Source: Paralvinella palmiformis (lineage: Eukaryota; Annelida; Polychaeta; Terebellida; Alvinellidae). Taken from it: DNA of 64,000 nucleotides. The stretch is taken from NCBI GenBank assembly GCA_025642065.1, contig JAODUP010000150.1:536001-600000 (forward strand), read 5' to 3'. Position 1 is the first letter of the stretch; the number at the start of each line of letters is the position of its first letter. The position numbers and the translations under genes are program-made. The notes under the pieces were generated by a model. The model worked only from the letters and a program-made list of their open reading frames with translations, searched no databases and had not been told where the DNA came from. Shown in pieces: positions 10,902 through 22,599 of the stretch.

Positions 10902-13385
10902 TGTTTGACAAAAACAGGATGTTATTTTTTTAAGGTTTGCTTACTAGAAACTTTTTAGATTACTAAATATTTTTGTTGTGCTTTACAATGTGAAGATGCT
11001 ACAGAAATTCAAAGGACGGTTTCAGAATATTTAAATGTCCTATAGGTTGTTTCAAAATTTGTTTTCACTGGAGAACCAGAAAATTAAACAAGCCACAACC
11101 ACAACACACCAACCAACCACTCGTCTGGAAATATTTTTGGTATTTAAAGATGATCCCCAGCACCAAATCTAACCCTTTGCATAAAACAGCCATTTTATTT
11201 CAACATGTCCAACCACCAAAAAATCTTTGTCAAAACCGATTCCCACTGTTCAGATCCTGTCAATCTATAACTAATGCGAGAACTATCGGAAGATTAAAAT
11301 CAACAAGAAATGTTGTAAAAACCAATTCCTCATATTCCAAATGGCAGTGTAGATTCACTAGATCAATTGTTTTGAAACGTTTCATTTGTATTGTTTTGTA
11401 CAGGCTCAACAAGTTATCAGTTCCAAAATCTTTATTTTTCTGTCTAATAACCTATTTCAATTGTGCTGTAAACATTTTACTATCAGTAAAATGCTTAAAA
11501 ACCAAAAGTTTCCCAGTACAGATTAGTATTTTCCTTTTGAAAATCAAATTGTGAACAAACTGAACTGGGCAACCTTTGGAGGTATACTACCTGCAAGACG
11601 ACTCCCATTAGATTCTGGGAATGTACTGCCACACCAATGCTGCCTTCCAGTCCTTCAAGTCGACACCTAGGACCTCCAAGGCTGCCATCCATGGTGGTCT
11701 CCCACAGGCCTAATAAACCAGACCTTCAATTGAAGGCCATTATTGTAGTTTTTCAGCCAAAGTGGGCCAAACTTTATGCTGGAGCCAAATATGTTTCAGC
11801 AAAAATTAACAACACGGAGACAACTACAACAAAATTTGCCAACCAATTCCGGCTGAGCTTCTGATCATTCCATCGTACACAAATAAAATGATAAAATCAG
11901 GCAATATATTACGCTGCCCAAACGGACACATTTTGGAGCCATTTCAGTACTTTTGTAATAAAATTTAGTGTGCAAATTCACTGATTACAGGAGACCTTAA
12001 ATGGCACTATGTAGAATCTGTCGAGGGTGGGGGAAGAAAGGAAAGAAGAAAGCAGCGTTATCAAAAGGACTACTGTCTTCATGTTATGTTACTAGTTGGA
12101 CTTTGTCAAGATGCACATACGGACACCATTACCTCACTGTAAACCACACTGGCTACATAAATTGACAACTATTCACAACTCGGTCACATTTCCCTCACAT
12201 CAAAACAATGATAAACACAGATTTTTTAAAATATAAAACACCAGGTGGGTTACAGTGAGATGAATATTATTATACATTAATAGCTGTCACTTGGATGTTT
12301 GGACATTATCACTAGACAAATTATGGAACCACAAGTTGATGTTAATAATCACTAAAAACTGCCAGAAAATGATGCAGTTGGATAAATCCAAGACCAAAAA
12401 CACCAATAATTTTGCTACCACCTATACGACATAAAATATTTTTATTTAACACTTGCACATACTATACTTTCAAAATAAAAAGCCAATGCAAAATATTTAT
12501 GTGCTACTCTGGACTGCACAATGTTTGCACATTTTCCAAAAATTTACACAAATAAATTTGGAATTTGCCACAAAAAGTAAACGATCAAGTTCTTTACATC
12601 AAGATATAATATTACAATACAGTTGGCTTTATACACAAGGATAAAATTCACACAATTTTCCACGTTATCTTAATACTTCACAACGATCGTCCATGCCAAA
12701 ATGTCAAATCTAATCCAGTCTTGTAATAAAGGTCCTTCACCAAAATCTTGCCACGAATAGACGTTTTTTCTTTGACGATGAAATCAACTGATTCAAACTC
12801 AAGCTGCTTAAACAGAAATCTATAACAGGTTTATGGATAGGAAGTTTTATGTGTTCAGAGTTGCCAGAGAAGATAATCGGTACTATCTTCAACACTAGCA
12901 AGCGGATTCTGTTAAGACAGCCTGTTACAGACAGGCCACAGCAAGCATCAGCATTTATCCCAACGCCCTCCTCTTCCCATTCTGATAAATGCTTTGACGT
13001 CTTCTCCCACGAGGGATTTTGGTGCCAGAATGTTGATTCAAATCACAATTTTCTGGTCAAAACGATGCAATCCTTGGCATGGCGAGACATCACTTCTTAA
13101 AAGACCATGTAATATCCTTCAGATTACCAATTTTGAACACAGCCAATTCTGTAGCAAATAGCAATGTGAATATACAAATGAGTAAAGCTTGTGCTAAATA
13201 TACATTTAAATTCCATCTTTTTCATCCGAATGCGTCTTGAAAAGTGCTTGGATACTTTTTCCAATTTTAGACGACGTTTTGTTTTCAAAGTTTCAATTCA
13301 GATAATGTTGGGCAGGCTGTCAGTCAACTTTTTTTCAGACTGGCAACAGGGAGAGGTGCATTTTCACTATCAATTTGGAAGGAGT
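10902..13385 (-). other. Probable long 3' UTR of the hnRNP Q/R gene
   Basis: No convincing coding exon is seen here. On the minus strand AATAAA hexamers occur at 12441-12446, 11431-11436 and 11194-11199. These would give a 3' UTR of about 0.9 to 2.2 kb, typical of this gene family. The SF3A3 3' end approaches from the other side. The extent is inferred, since only transcripts can fix it. Confidence 0.5.
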
Positions 13386-16300
13386 TTAACCCCACTGCTG
13401 AGCGCCATAAGAATCCTGATACCACTGATCATCATATCCTCCTGACTGGCTGAGCGGCTGCTGTGCAATTGGCTGGGCTCCCCACGAATCCTGGGTGTTG
13501 CGTTTTTTGGTCATGCCCTGGTTGTGGTCGCCACCAAGTTTCCTTTTGCCGCCGCCACGTGGTGGCACTCCTCGGCCACCAGCTCCACCTCTACCACCTC
13601 GCCCTGTACCACGGGCTGCCACACCCCTAGCGCCTCTGGCCACCCCACGAGCCGCCTGTCCCACGGCTCCACGGGCGCCACGAAGGGGGACGCCACCACG
13701 CCCACGGCTCTGCAAAGACAAAAATATAGACATCCTTCAGCCTCAAAACATACACATGATATAACCCAGACATAAACGACCATCTAAACACATTGGTCAA
13801 AACAATGAAAAAATAGGTTAATGCAAAGCCAAAAAGCTAGTTTCAAGTGAAACCATTATTGATTATTAAATGAAAGAAACCTGATACAAGTTCTAGAAGA
13901 CAAATTAACCCTGATGAAGGTGTTCTAGGAGTGACTTCATTCAGTGTAATTGGCTGGGAGGGTGACAGAAAGCAGTAGCAGGGATGGTAACATTAAAATG
14001 CCAGCAGAGAAAATGCTCATGCATCACCTCTGAGGAACAACATAATTCCTGGAGTGTTTTACCTGGATGACACATACAAAAGAACTGGAAAAGAAGTTCA
14101 CCTACAGGTGGTGGAGGTGGAGGTCCTCCACGTCCTCTTCCTCTGGCTCCAGCTGCACCATAGCCTCCACCGTAACCATAATCGTAGTCGTCGTAACCAT
14201 AATCATAACCATAGTCACCCTGGTAGTCATCATAACCACCGAAGTCATAAAACTCTGTAGAAGAGAGATGGTAAATATCCATGACAGGCAGTTGTCACAT
14301 AAGTATGACAAAAAAAATCCATGCTATGACAAGTCCATCCACACACTGGAGCACACTCCTAAAACACCATCTTACTAAGTTACAACCACAAACCCAGGTC
14401 ATCATCACCCACTAATGTCCTTAATTCATTAAAACCCAAAAAATTTTATACAAAATTGAGCACCAACCTCCACGGAATCCACCTCTACCACCTCCAAGGG
14501 GTGGTCGCATTATTCTGCCACGTCCAGGTGGGCCACGGATAGGAGGACCTGGGGGTCCACCCCACATATCATCAAATCTGCAGATACAATTCAACACAAC
14601 GTAAGTAACCTTCTCTACAAAAGTTTAAAAACAATCAGACAAATGCCATTTATTAGCAATTGGAAAAACATGATACACACATCTATGCAAATCCAACTCA
14701 CCCCCTGCCAAATACCCTCTGTTGCTGCTCTCTTCGTCTCTGCTCCTTTTTCTTGTTTTCTGATGGAGGCTTAGCTAATGAGATCTCTAACTCTGTGTCA
14801 CCTAGTTTCTAGAAACAATTTTTTTTTTAATAATCACACATTGATAAATATTAACTGGAAACAAAAGAAAGTCTCTAACTGCAATAAAATGCATCATAAT
14901 TTAAAACTTCAGCCTTACACTTACTGTTCCATTAAGTTCCTCCAATGCCTTCAGTGCATGTTCTCGCTCTTCAAAGTGTATAAAGCCATAGTCTTTGATT
15001 TTCTTAACCCTCTCCACCTTGCCATATGTCTCAAATTTCTCTTTTAAAATTTCTTCAGTACAATCTTGTTTAAGATTACGCACATATAGTACTTTTACCT
15101 AGAAACAAGAAACAGTATCGTTATCAATGATTATCCAAACATAATTACTGCCTGTGTTAAAAACACACAACAACTGTAAGCTTAAAACAAATTATACCTT
15201 TGACATAGTATCAGGATCAGGTTCTTCCTGTGGGTCTGCCCAATCAACTATGATGTCACAGCCCCATACTCTGGTTCTGCCATTACCTATCCGTCGCTTA
15301 GCAACTGAGGCAGATTTATGGCTGTCATATTCAAGAAAAGCAAACCCCCTGTTTTTCTTTTTTGGGTCATCTGGTGAACTGTATATGATTACCTCAGTAA
15401 GACCCTCTGAAAGGTCAATGAAGCTAGTCATGAAACTATCAACACTATAATCTAGTTGTCTTCTATATCTTGAATAAATTCTTATAAGTTAATATAACAC
15501 TTTACCTGTAAGTTTACCAAATTCTTCTTGAATTTCTTGTCTGCTTCTACTTTTTGGAATGTTTCCCACAAACAACCTCAAATTGGCAACTGATATATTG
15601 ACTTTTAGTTTTTTTCCTGGTTTGATTTCATAATTGTCAAGCTAAAATAAAACAGGACAACATTAACAAACAAACAACTTTGCATTTAGTAAATTACAAA
15701 AAACATATTACATAAAATATTATAACTATGAAGATAATCTTACCTGCTTTACACCCTCTTGTGCACCTTCCTTATCAACAAATGTAACAAAGCAATAGCC
15801 TCTGTTCAATCCTGTAAGGGGGTCCATCATCAGCCGTAAATCCCAAATCTGACCACATTTTTCAAACAGGGGGATTAATTCATCCTCAAAAATTTCCTTT
15901 GGGATTTTGCCACAGAACACTTCATGACCAGCACCTGGCTGAGTACAATCAAAACCTGGTGGTGGACCACCATATTTACGCTGCCCTGTAGTAACATCAA
16001 GAGAATAACCTGTTCTTTCTAAAATTTCCTGCAAAATAAATACAATATTCTATTATGTTTCATTTTAAATAAATAAAAAACATACACAATTCGGGGAGGT
16101 GCGGGAGGGGGGTATGGGAACATGCATAAGTGAAATATCTACTGCTAACAAGAGAGAGTTAGTTCACCTTCAGTTTGGCTTCATCAGGTCCTGGCTTTTT
16201 AGCACCCGCACTAGCATCAGCACCCATCCTATTTTTTTGTCTGTATGTCTTCATCACCCCACACAGGTATGCGCTTTTGTTGCTCACATGTTCCAAATTA

Positions 16301-16647
16301 CTTTCCCTGAACTCCTTCAGCACAGCAACCCCACCTTCAGCATTGAACTCCTTTAATGCATCCAATGCTCGACTATCTAAGTCACTGTGGGACAATATGC
16401 CTAACAACAAAAAACAGACAATTGTATTGTAAGGATTACTCCACATTAGTAATAAATAAGTGGATAGATGAAAATTTCTTTTGTTAACAAAATGTACGGC
16501 CATACCTTCTTTGTATATGCTATCAAGCTCTTCTGCAACCTTAGGATCTATCTGATGTTCCAATAATTTCTGGTAATCTTCAGTATGATCTCCATTTTCC
16601 TTTATTTCTTCTATCTTTGGTTTTATTTCATCACCATTCTCAGCCAT
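13386..16647 (-). CDS. SYNCRIP: hnRNP Q/R family RNA-binding protein (SYNCRIP/HNRNPR orthologue)
   Basis: This protein binds mRNA in nucleus and cytoplasm, acting in splicing, transport, stability and translation control. Ten coding exons join in frame on the minus strand: 16647-16506, 16400-16168, 16028-15744, 15641-15506, 15406-15198, 15098-14925, 14808-14702, 14577-14468, 14254-14106 and 13709-13386. They encode 622 residues, close to human hnRNP Q (623). The order is an acidic N-terminal domain (about 25-125, with NKSAYLCGVMKTYRQ), RRM1 (160-238, RNP1 RGYCFVTF), RRM2 (241-325, LFVGNI and NRGFAFLEY) and RRM3 (336-408, LYVRNL and KDYGFIHF). A G/Y/D-rich stretch (about 468-496) and an RGG-rich tail follow, ending near WGAQPIAQQPL. 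Invertebrates usually have one gene for the vertebrate Q/R pair, so the symbol is a family-level call. ATG lies 7 nt after an acceptor, implying an upstream non-coding exon. Confidence 0.96.
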
Positions 16648-16860
16648 GGTGCCACTAAAATGAAGAAAAAAAATTGGGTGAAACTAGGATTATTACTCAA
16701 ATAACAAAACTAATACAAGGTGGTGGTTGAAATGTACAGATTTAACATGAACGTCCTTGATAAGCTAAACAATAATACTATTTCAAATATTTTGTGTTGT
16801 ATAATTTAAGTAAAAACACTATTTTATCTTGATAGTCACTAAGCAGCAAGAGCATGTGTT

Positions 16861-16886
16861 ATAATATATATATATATATATATATA
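16861..16886. repeat. (TA)n microsatellite
   Basis: A short TA run in the 5' intron of the hnRNP Q/R gene. Confidence 0.9.
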
Positions 16887-17686
16887 GAGCCATACACTAA
16901 CACTGCATGGCCAGTTTGGTAGTCAAATCTGCCAGCAGCAAGTTTCACTACATACCAGTTCATAATATTCAAGTTTGGATTGTGTACTTCATTAGGAAGA
17001 AGAAGAGCATAAGTAAAAGTTATAATCATAAATATAATTCATATTCAACACACTGCACAGGTATCAACCTACAACAAAGGCTTGATGTTTAACAAAGAGC
17101 CGACGTCTTGATTGTCTCCTCACTTCTGCCCACGTGCTTCACCCCCGAAAAGTTAACAAAGGGAAATGATTTTTAAAACGAATCGCAGTAAGAAAAACTA
17201 TCAATGTGTGTAAAATGTGCATCACAATCCCTTTCCAGGCTATGGCTAAGAGTTTTCTGAACCCGAATGAAATAAAAGGGATCGAAATAAACATCATTTA
17301 TAGCCCAAACTGGCAAAAGCAAAACTCTGGGTCGGGCCAAAGTTTACACCAAAACGGTCATACTCATAGCGAAGTATTTTAAGGCATGAACGAAAGTGGC
17401 CTCGTTAACGTACATATTTTTTTTATCAAAGTAAATAAATTTCAAGTAAACTGATGTGTATGAATAATTTACAAGACTGTCCAGCATATATTATTGTGAA
17501 CAAGGCATTAATAGTACTCCAGATCTGACCGATGAAGTCATGAACAGGGCGCCAGCATCATGATCAGATGAGTACACGAAAATACAACAAATAGGCAACT
17601 AACCCGACGTTTCTGTTGACCGTATTAACCTTCATTACTACCTATAATCGTAATATGTGAACCCAATTATCAATAATATTACTTAC

Positions 17687-17775
17687 ATCGACCTAATCCG
17701 TTACAATTTAACACCAAAAGCGAAGAAAAACCAATCCTCACAGAAGTCTACGCCACAAAATGGCCGCACTTAAAT
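17687..17775 (-). other. Likely non-coding first exon of the hnRNP Q/R gene
   Basis: The coding first exon begins at an acceptor (TTCATTTTAG) at 16655-16664, so an upstream 5' UTR exon is expected. On the minus strand a strong donor GTAAGT lies at 17686-17681, after sequence ending TAGGTCGAT. This region and the adjacent GC-richer stretch to about 17,830 would hold the promoter. The upper boundary is a guess. Confidence 0.5.
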
Positions 17776-18238
17776 GCCACGGGGTTCACAGCGTAACGTG
17801 CACGGAGTTCTACATACTCTCGTAAATAAAATGATTAAGATAAATTTTATTAATTAATAGCTTAGATGGTACCAACGACACTAAATAACTATTATTTCGT
17901 AATATTTGTCTCGCTGATGAAGTGTCTTTGCTGGAAAATATATTTCGAATCGAATCGTTTGCTATGAGATTAACAAAACCTTTAGGTTAGTTAAATAATG
18001 TACCGCCAGAGGGAAGCATCAGTCAATATATGTACTCGTCTACCAACACAAGCAAATGCAACCAGGTAAACTATTGATTCCACCTGTCGTCTTGATTCGA
18101 CCACTTATTAAGACTCAATATTGTACATCTGCCAAAATAGTAATATCTTGGAATCAGCAAATATCAATTGCGTTCACATGTGATTATTAAAATGGTTAAT
18201 AAATTGGAAGACATACAAGTTATGTCGTTAAATTGACA

Positions 18239-19465
18239 TTAATAATAATAATAATATATCAAAAGTTATGTAGCGCCCTATATAACATGTAAGAAGGTTA
18301 CTCTAAGACGCTTGACAATAAATAATTATATGGATGTAACAGATTCACATCTTTAAAAATATATAGTTCTTTCCAGCCAAATACATAATATATTCAGCTA
18401 GGAAAAGCTGAAACAAAAAGATTAGTTTTTATCTTCTTTTTGAAGGTATCAAGGATCTTGCACTTTCTGATGGTTATTGGAAGATTGTTCCATAAGGTTG
18501 CAGTAGCCTTTCTGAAACATCTATTACCGTATGTCACTCCACGTGTTGTTGGTACGGCTAAGAATGCCCCAGACTCAGACCGTAGAGACATTGTCGGCTG
18601 ATATAGTACGACAAGTTCCTCTAAGTACTGAGGGGCAGTCCCTTGAAGTGCATTAAAAGTGTACATCAAAATCTTCGGTTTTCGGTTTTGTTGTTCGGGG
18701 AGAATCCCCAGGCTGTCGCCTAATCAGCACAGCCTCTATGTTGGAGTGGTTGAGAAACCTCCTCCCCCACCACTCACAGGGGAGCAGTACGGAAAGATGG
18801 AGCCGAAATACCCTGAGGGTGGTCACTGCCAGAGTGTTTTACGTCCTCAGGGGGTTTTTAACGTCCCCATTTATTTTAAATAATTCAGTGGAGACGGCAG
18901 CGCCATTTAACGTGGTCAGCCACCCACGATGTAGTGAGCCGAGAAATTAATCCCTGGAAAAGTTTCGACCTCTTACGGGGTTCGAACCTGCGACCGTTGG
19001 CACCAAGTGCCGGGTGCTTAACCGCTAGGCCACCGGAGCTCACATCATCAAAATCTTGTACTGCGACCTATATATAACCAGAAGCCAATGGAGGGAGTTC
19101 AAGACTGGTGTTATATGTTCTCTTTTATGAGTGCGAGTGACTAACATGGCAGAAGAATCCTGTACAGTCTGTAGCCGTGTCATCAGTGTGCTTGGAAGAC
19201 CATACGGGAGAGCGTTGCCGTAATCTAGCCGAGATGTTATCAGAGCGTGTGCCAGTGTTTTGCAAGCAGCCAATGTGATGTACCGCCTGATATGATCAAT
19301 ATTACGAATTTGGTAATAATAGGCTTTGGATATTGCATTTACTTGCCTCTCCATGGTCAGGGATGTATCAAAATATACTCCTAAGTTCTTCATTGACTAT
19401 GCTACAGAAACAGTATTATTACCTACCTGAAGCCGTAATTCCTCATTTATCCTAACCTGATGTTT
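18239..19465 (-). mobile_element. L2/CR1-type LINE 3' end, interrupted by a SINE
   Basis: The minus strand encodes the C-terminal half of a LINE pol. MKNLGVYFDTSLTMERQV and LQTVQDSSAMLVTRTHKR lie above the inserted SINE. TFNALQGTAPQYLEELV, TLWNNLPITIRKC and NLFVSAFPS lie below it. A single in-frame stop sits just before MKNLGVYFD. The 3' UTR runs to an (ATT)n tail at 18239-18256, as is usual for L2-like elements. Removing the SINE and one target copy restores continuous reading (KILM-YTFNAL), so the SINE entered a LINE that was still readable there. Confidence 0.88.
18676..19045 (-). mobile_element. tRNA-derived SINE, long form, with 12-bp TSD
   Basis: The roughly 370-bp element has a tRNA-like head with A-box GGTGGCCTAGCGG and B-box GGTTCGAACCCC. 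The shared centre ATTAATTTCTCGGCTCAC comes next. A long 3' part containing CCCTGAGGACGTAAAACAC is absent from the copy at 2349-2490. The perfect 12-bp duplication CATCAAAATCTT lies at 18664-18675 and 19046-19057. Low divergence in the promoter boxes suggests a fairly young insertion. Confidence 0.9.
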
Positions 19466-19734
19466 TAGGTTAAAGATAATGAGTGAATATAGGTGTTTAA
19501 AAAGAAGGGGGATCTTGGTCATTTATAATTGATGTAGTACAACAAGTTTATTATGATTAGATAATTCAGAACAAATCTCTACATCCGATAATTAGAAACA
19601 TTTGTCTCTTTAATCCGATTAACTAAACCCAAGTTGCTAAACTTAAACGAGATTTATATTTAGAATAAAGTCATAGCACACAATACAGGAGTATTATGAC
19701 AAACATTATGAAAATATTCTTACGGTATAAGTGA

Positions 19735-20035
19735 CAATAACACCAGATTTAAATAACAATGACATCAGATTTAAATTACAATGACATCAGATGTAAATTA
19801 CAATCTAACCCGATTTAAGGAGTATTATTACCAGATTTAAGTAACAATGACATCAGATTTAAATTACAATGACATCAGATGTAAATTACAATCTGACCCG
19901 ATTTAAGGAGTAGTATTACCAGATTTAAGTAACAATATCATACGATTTATTTAAGACTATCATCATATTTAAGTAAGAACAGAATGTCATCTTATTTAAA
20001 TAAGACTATTATCGTATTTAAGTAAGACTGTCATA
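19735..20035. repeat. Satellite-like tandem repeat, about 22-bp monomers in an 88-bp unit
   Basis: Monomers like GACATCAGATTTAAATTACAAT repeat. A larger unit containing ACCCGATTTAAGGAGTA recurs 88 bp apart (19801 and 19889). The repeat decays toward its right end. Confidence 0.85.
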
Positions 20036-20359
20036 ACGAGTGCTCGAACTACTCGGAATTGGTCTGACCGATCCAGACATTGACAAATCTTTTATCCAGA
20101 ACACCTGTCGGATTCGGCGTCAACGACCACTTTGATCTCGTATCAGTCCTTTTGGTGTAGCAGATGGTGGACATACTAATTTCATCTCATAGTTTGTTAA
20201 AAAGTCTTACTTTGGACGAAATGTAAAATCTCCAAATATAACAGTTTAATTAAAAACAATCCCAGGATTCTCAAATTACTTCGCTCTATCAAAAAGAATC
20301 ACAATAATGTAGAACATCTGCTACTTAAGTTGTTGACTTTTGGGGTATATACGAGGCAT

Positions 20360-20610
20360 GTGTGATGCGGTATGCGTGATGCGGCATACGGTATCCGGCA
20401 TGCGATTTGTGTGATTCCATATAAATTGAATGTATGTTCCCATACGTTTTCAGTCTCTCATGCTAAGAACAAGGAAAATCATCAGAAATACAGATAGTAA
20501 ACAGAGAAAAACACAGGTGTGTGGGGTGTGTGTGTGTGGGGGGGGGGTCGATACGCAGCCGCACGACAAATCGTATGCCGCATACGGACACATGGAATCG
20601 CGTATATGGA
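20360..20610. repeat. Diverged inverted repeat rich in GCATACGG
   Basis: The left arm (GGCATGCGATTTGT) and the right arm (ACAAATCGTATGCC) are inverted, near-matching copies about 180 bp apart. Both are embedded in GCATACGG-like words. A poly-G run lies between them. It could be the ends of a small DNA transposon, but no clear target duplication was found. Confidence 0.4.
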
Positions 20611-20996
20611 ATCTGACCTTATTAGATATAACCAGGCAGAGCGTTGATTGGTCGTTTAATAAGAACGTTATGTCTACATACCACCGTCATGTCGATGTAT
20701 CCGATAAATAAATATAATTATAATAAATATATTCCCAACTATCAATCTATATGACGGTAATTAACATTAAAGAGCAACACGATAGAGGACATCTTATTTT
20801 ATTGATAATACATCTTTATCTCTGGATCACCAACACCACTACCACCACTACTACCACCACCACCACAACAACAACAATAAAGAATAGACTACAGCTACTA
20901 AAAACATTTAACAAAAAGGTTTGATACTGACTTTTACATTAACAGTAATACTAACGAGAAAAAGACTAAAGATAACACAACAGACTGATGACGAGG

Positions 20997-21905
20997 GTTA
21001 CATATACAGGTGTGACCAGCGGCCAGACTAAACAACACAGGTGTGACCAGCGGCCAGACTAAACAACACAGGTGTGACCAGCGGCCAGACTAAATAACAC
21101 AGGTGTGACCAGCGGCCAGACTAAACAACATAGGTGTGACCAGCGGCCAGACTAAACAACACAGGTGAGTCCAGCGGCCAGACTAAATAACACAGGTGAG
21201 TCCAGCGGCCAGACTAAACAACTTAACAAACTGATGACGAGGGTTACATATACAGGTGTGACCAGCGGCCAGACTAAACAACACAGGTGTGACCAGCGGC
21301 CAGACTAAATAACACAGGTGTGACCAGCGGCCAGACTAAACAACATAGGTGTGACCAGCGGCCAGACTAAACAACACAGGTGAGTCCAGCGGCCAGACTA
21401 AATAACACAGGTGAGTCCAGCGGCCAGACTAAACAACTTAACAAACTGATGACGAGGGTTACATATACAGGTGTGACCAGCGGCCAGACTAAACAACACA
21501 GGTGTGACCAGCGGCCAGACTAAACAACACAGGTGAGTCCAGCGGCCAGACCAAACAACACAGGTGTGACCAGCGGCCAGACTAAACAACTTAACAAACT
21601 GATGACGAGGGTTACATATACAGGTGTGACCAGCGGCCAGACTAAACAACACAGGTGTGACCAGCGGCCAGACTAAATAACACAGGTGTGACCAGCGGCC
21701 AGACTAAACAACACAGGTGTGACCAGCGGCCAGACTAAACAACACAGGTGTGACCAGCGGCCAGACTAAACAACACAGGTGTGACCAGCGGCCAGACTAA
21801 ACAACACAGGTGTGACCAGCGGCCAGACTAAATAACACAGGTGTGACCAGCGGCCAGACTAAACAACACAGGTGAATCCAGCGGCCAGACTAAACAACTT
21901 AACTC
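20997..21905. repeat. 31-bp minisatellite with higher-order structure
   Basis: About 29 units of 31 bp carry the core GTGACCAGCGGCCAGACTAA. Variants include GTGAGTCC for GTGTGACC, and AATAAC for AACAAC. A different leader (CTGATGACGAGGGTTACATA) recurs at about 20985, 21227, 21442 and 21594, which shows that blocks of several units were duplicated together. Confidence 0.97.
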
Positions 21906-22097
21906 AACAAACTGATGACGACCGCCACATATCCCTAGTTTGACCAGCGGCTACAAGAAACGACTCGACTGAACATACTGATATCGCCGGCGTGTAATCA
22001 ATGTCCAGACTTGATGTCCAGGCTCCACTCAACATACTGACAATCAGAGCCCAAACTAAACAACTCGACCCGACTCAATTAGTTAATATTATTCAGA

Positions 22098-22099
<2 letters not shown>

Positions 22100-22163
<64 letters not shown>

Positions 22164-22171
22164 TATATATA

Positions 22172-22208
<37 letters not shown>
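22100..22208. repeat. (TA)n microsatellite
   Basis: A long TA run, briefly interrupted near 22161-22175. Confidence 0.95.
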
Positions 22209-22209
<1 letters not shown>

Positions 22210-22599
22210 GGAAAGAACAATAGAATCGGGGTCTTTGACTTATTTATTTATTTTAAACAGTTGGTGGAAATAATTTATTAATTTGTATCAATTCTACCAG
22301 TTTTAATCTTCATTCTAACGATATCTATCACGGCCGGTAGTGAGATATTTTTCTGATTTTTAATAAAAGAAAACAAAAAAAAACTATCAGGACGATCAGT
22401 TCTTACATCAACTAATACAGCTTCGTTCAGTTATTGTTTCGACTCAAACAAACTTCAACCATTTGGTTGTCAGGGAAGTGACGTCACATCATTTCGCTAC
22501 TCGACGCGGACTTTAAAACCCAATTAACTATTAACGGGTTTAGAATAATATAAAAAAGAAAAGGATTTTAATAAGTAAACATCATAGTCCCAATCATAT

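Noticed and set aside
11150..11554. 134-codon frame downstream of SF3A3
   Set aside because: It lies in the probable antisense 3' UTR, has a biased composition and resembles no family.
13941..14105. Continuation of the hnRNP Q/R frame past exon 9
   Set aside because: This is intron read-through. The donor at 14105 joins in frame to the conserved RGG exon at 13709.
20997..21905. CRISPR-like array
   Set aside because: The units are contiguous, without unique spacers, in animal nuclear DNA. It is a minisatellite. The same holds for 47021-47446.
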